Assembly: GCA_947176515.1 (NCBI GenBank)
Contig: CAMWQZ010000091.1
Coordinates: 1 to 5,947, forward strand
DNA length: 5,947 nt
Direction: 5' to 3'
From: an uncultured Bacteroidales bacterium
Lineage (GTDB): Bacteria > Bacteroidota > Bacteroidia > Bacteroidales > Muribaculaceae
Of the stretch, positions 5,696 through 5,947 are shown in pieces (the stretch's first letter is position 1; every line of letters starts with the position of its first letter). The notes below the pieces were generated by a model that saw only the letters and a program-made list of their open reading frames with translations, was not told the DNA's origin and did no database searches. Both the position numbers and the translations under genes were made by a program.

Positions 5696-5947
5696 ATGCA
5701 CTCAGACGTAAAACATAAGCACGTTATCAGTGAGCGAGCATGCCTCCTTGACGCACTTGGGAAACTCAACAGCTTACCAGGCAGTGAGATGACTCTGTTT
5801 ATCGAAGATGATGACCACCGTATAATTGGCACAGTAACCGACGGTGACATACGCCGTGCACTACTCGCTGGGCTAACTACCGATTGCGAGGTTGCAAACG
5901 TGACACACCGCTCGTTTAAATGGCTAAACGACGGACAGACAGACATT
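5696..5947 (+). CDS. ptmE: CBS-domain sugar-1-phosphate nucleotidyltransferase, N-terminal part (PtmE-like)
   Basis: The window ends after 84 in-frame codons with no stop, so this gene is cut by the right edge. The visible part is a CBS domain: LLDALGKLN (17-25), LFIEDDDHRIIGTVTDGDIR in part (34-53), RRALLAGL (53-60) and the beginning of a second segment (65-84, NVTHRSFKWLND). The block GTVTDGDIRRALLAGL at 45-60 is characteristic of proteins in surface-sugar loci in which one or two CBS domains precede a GlmU/RmlA-like nucleotidyltransferase. Campylobacter PtmE is one of these; it makes GDP-glucosamine from glucosamine-1-phosphate for legionaminic acid. CBS domains usually bind adenine nucleotides and could regulate the enzyme. 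The gene starts 25 bases after the synthetase stop and is in the same operon. The catalytic domain is unseen, so the nucleotidyltransferase assignment is inference from the N-terminus and context. A nearer ATG at 5670 is out of frame and ends after 13 codons. Confidence 0.7.
   Translation, partial: MHSDVKHKHVISERACLLDALGKLNSLPGSEMTLFIEDDDHRIIGTVTDGDIRRALLAGLTTDCEVANVTHRSFKWLNDGQTDI

Noticed and set aside
5683..5946. Minus-strand open frame of 87 codons at the right edge
   Set aside because: It lies antisense to the CBS-domain gene, whose protein has a recognisable family motif. The minus-strand translation is low-complexity Ser/Arg-rich and resembles nothing.

Overview
The window looks like chromosomal DNA from a Bacteroidales gut-type bacterium, possibly close to Muribaculaceae; the family-level placement is only an impression. 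The evidence is a DUF4465-type lipoprotein, two DUF2807 (GIN-domain) exported proteins, AT-rich intergenic DNA, no strong Shine-Dalgarno sites, and four copies of the Bacteroidetes -7 promoter box TAnnTTTG at sensible places. No mobile element, CRISPR array, tRNA or rRNA was seen.

Left half, minus strand. Positions 1-172 hold no gene. They contain a likely terminator for the genes to the right (101-135) and a leftward promoter (47-74) for a gene beyond the left edge. Next comes a three-gene operon, read right to left: dusB (tRNA-dihydrouridine synthase), then two exported DUF2807 beta-solenoid-like proteins. dusB and the first DUF2807 gene overlap by ATGA, and 30 bases separate the two DUF2807 genes. 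A -7 box lies just upstream of dusB. Further right is a separate monocistronic unit, a DUF4465-type lipoprotein with its own promoter (3645-3676) and a strong terminator hairpin (2744-2780).

Right half, plus strand. A divergent operon starts near 3780 and runs off the right edge. It encodes a hydrolysing sugar-nucleotide 2-epimerase (NeuC/LegG type), a CMP-nonulosonate synthetase (NeuA/LegF type, ATGA overlap), and the N-terminal CBS portion of a probable sugar-1-phosphate nucleotidyltransferase (PtmE-like). The trio matches parts of the Campylobacter legionaminic acid pathway, where PtmE makes the GDP-sugar, LegG releases the 2-epimerised sugar and LegF activates the finished nonulosonic acid with CMP. 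The best reading is the first genes of a surface-glycan locus making a legionaminic- or sialic-acid-like sugar. The condensing synthase (NeuB/LegI) and other enzymes are not in the window and would be expected to the right.

I see no clearly new biological system. The points most worth follow-up are which nonulosonic acid this operon makes, the ligand of the DUF4465 lipoprotein, and why two GIN-domain proteins are coupled to a tRNA-modification gene.
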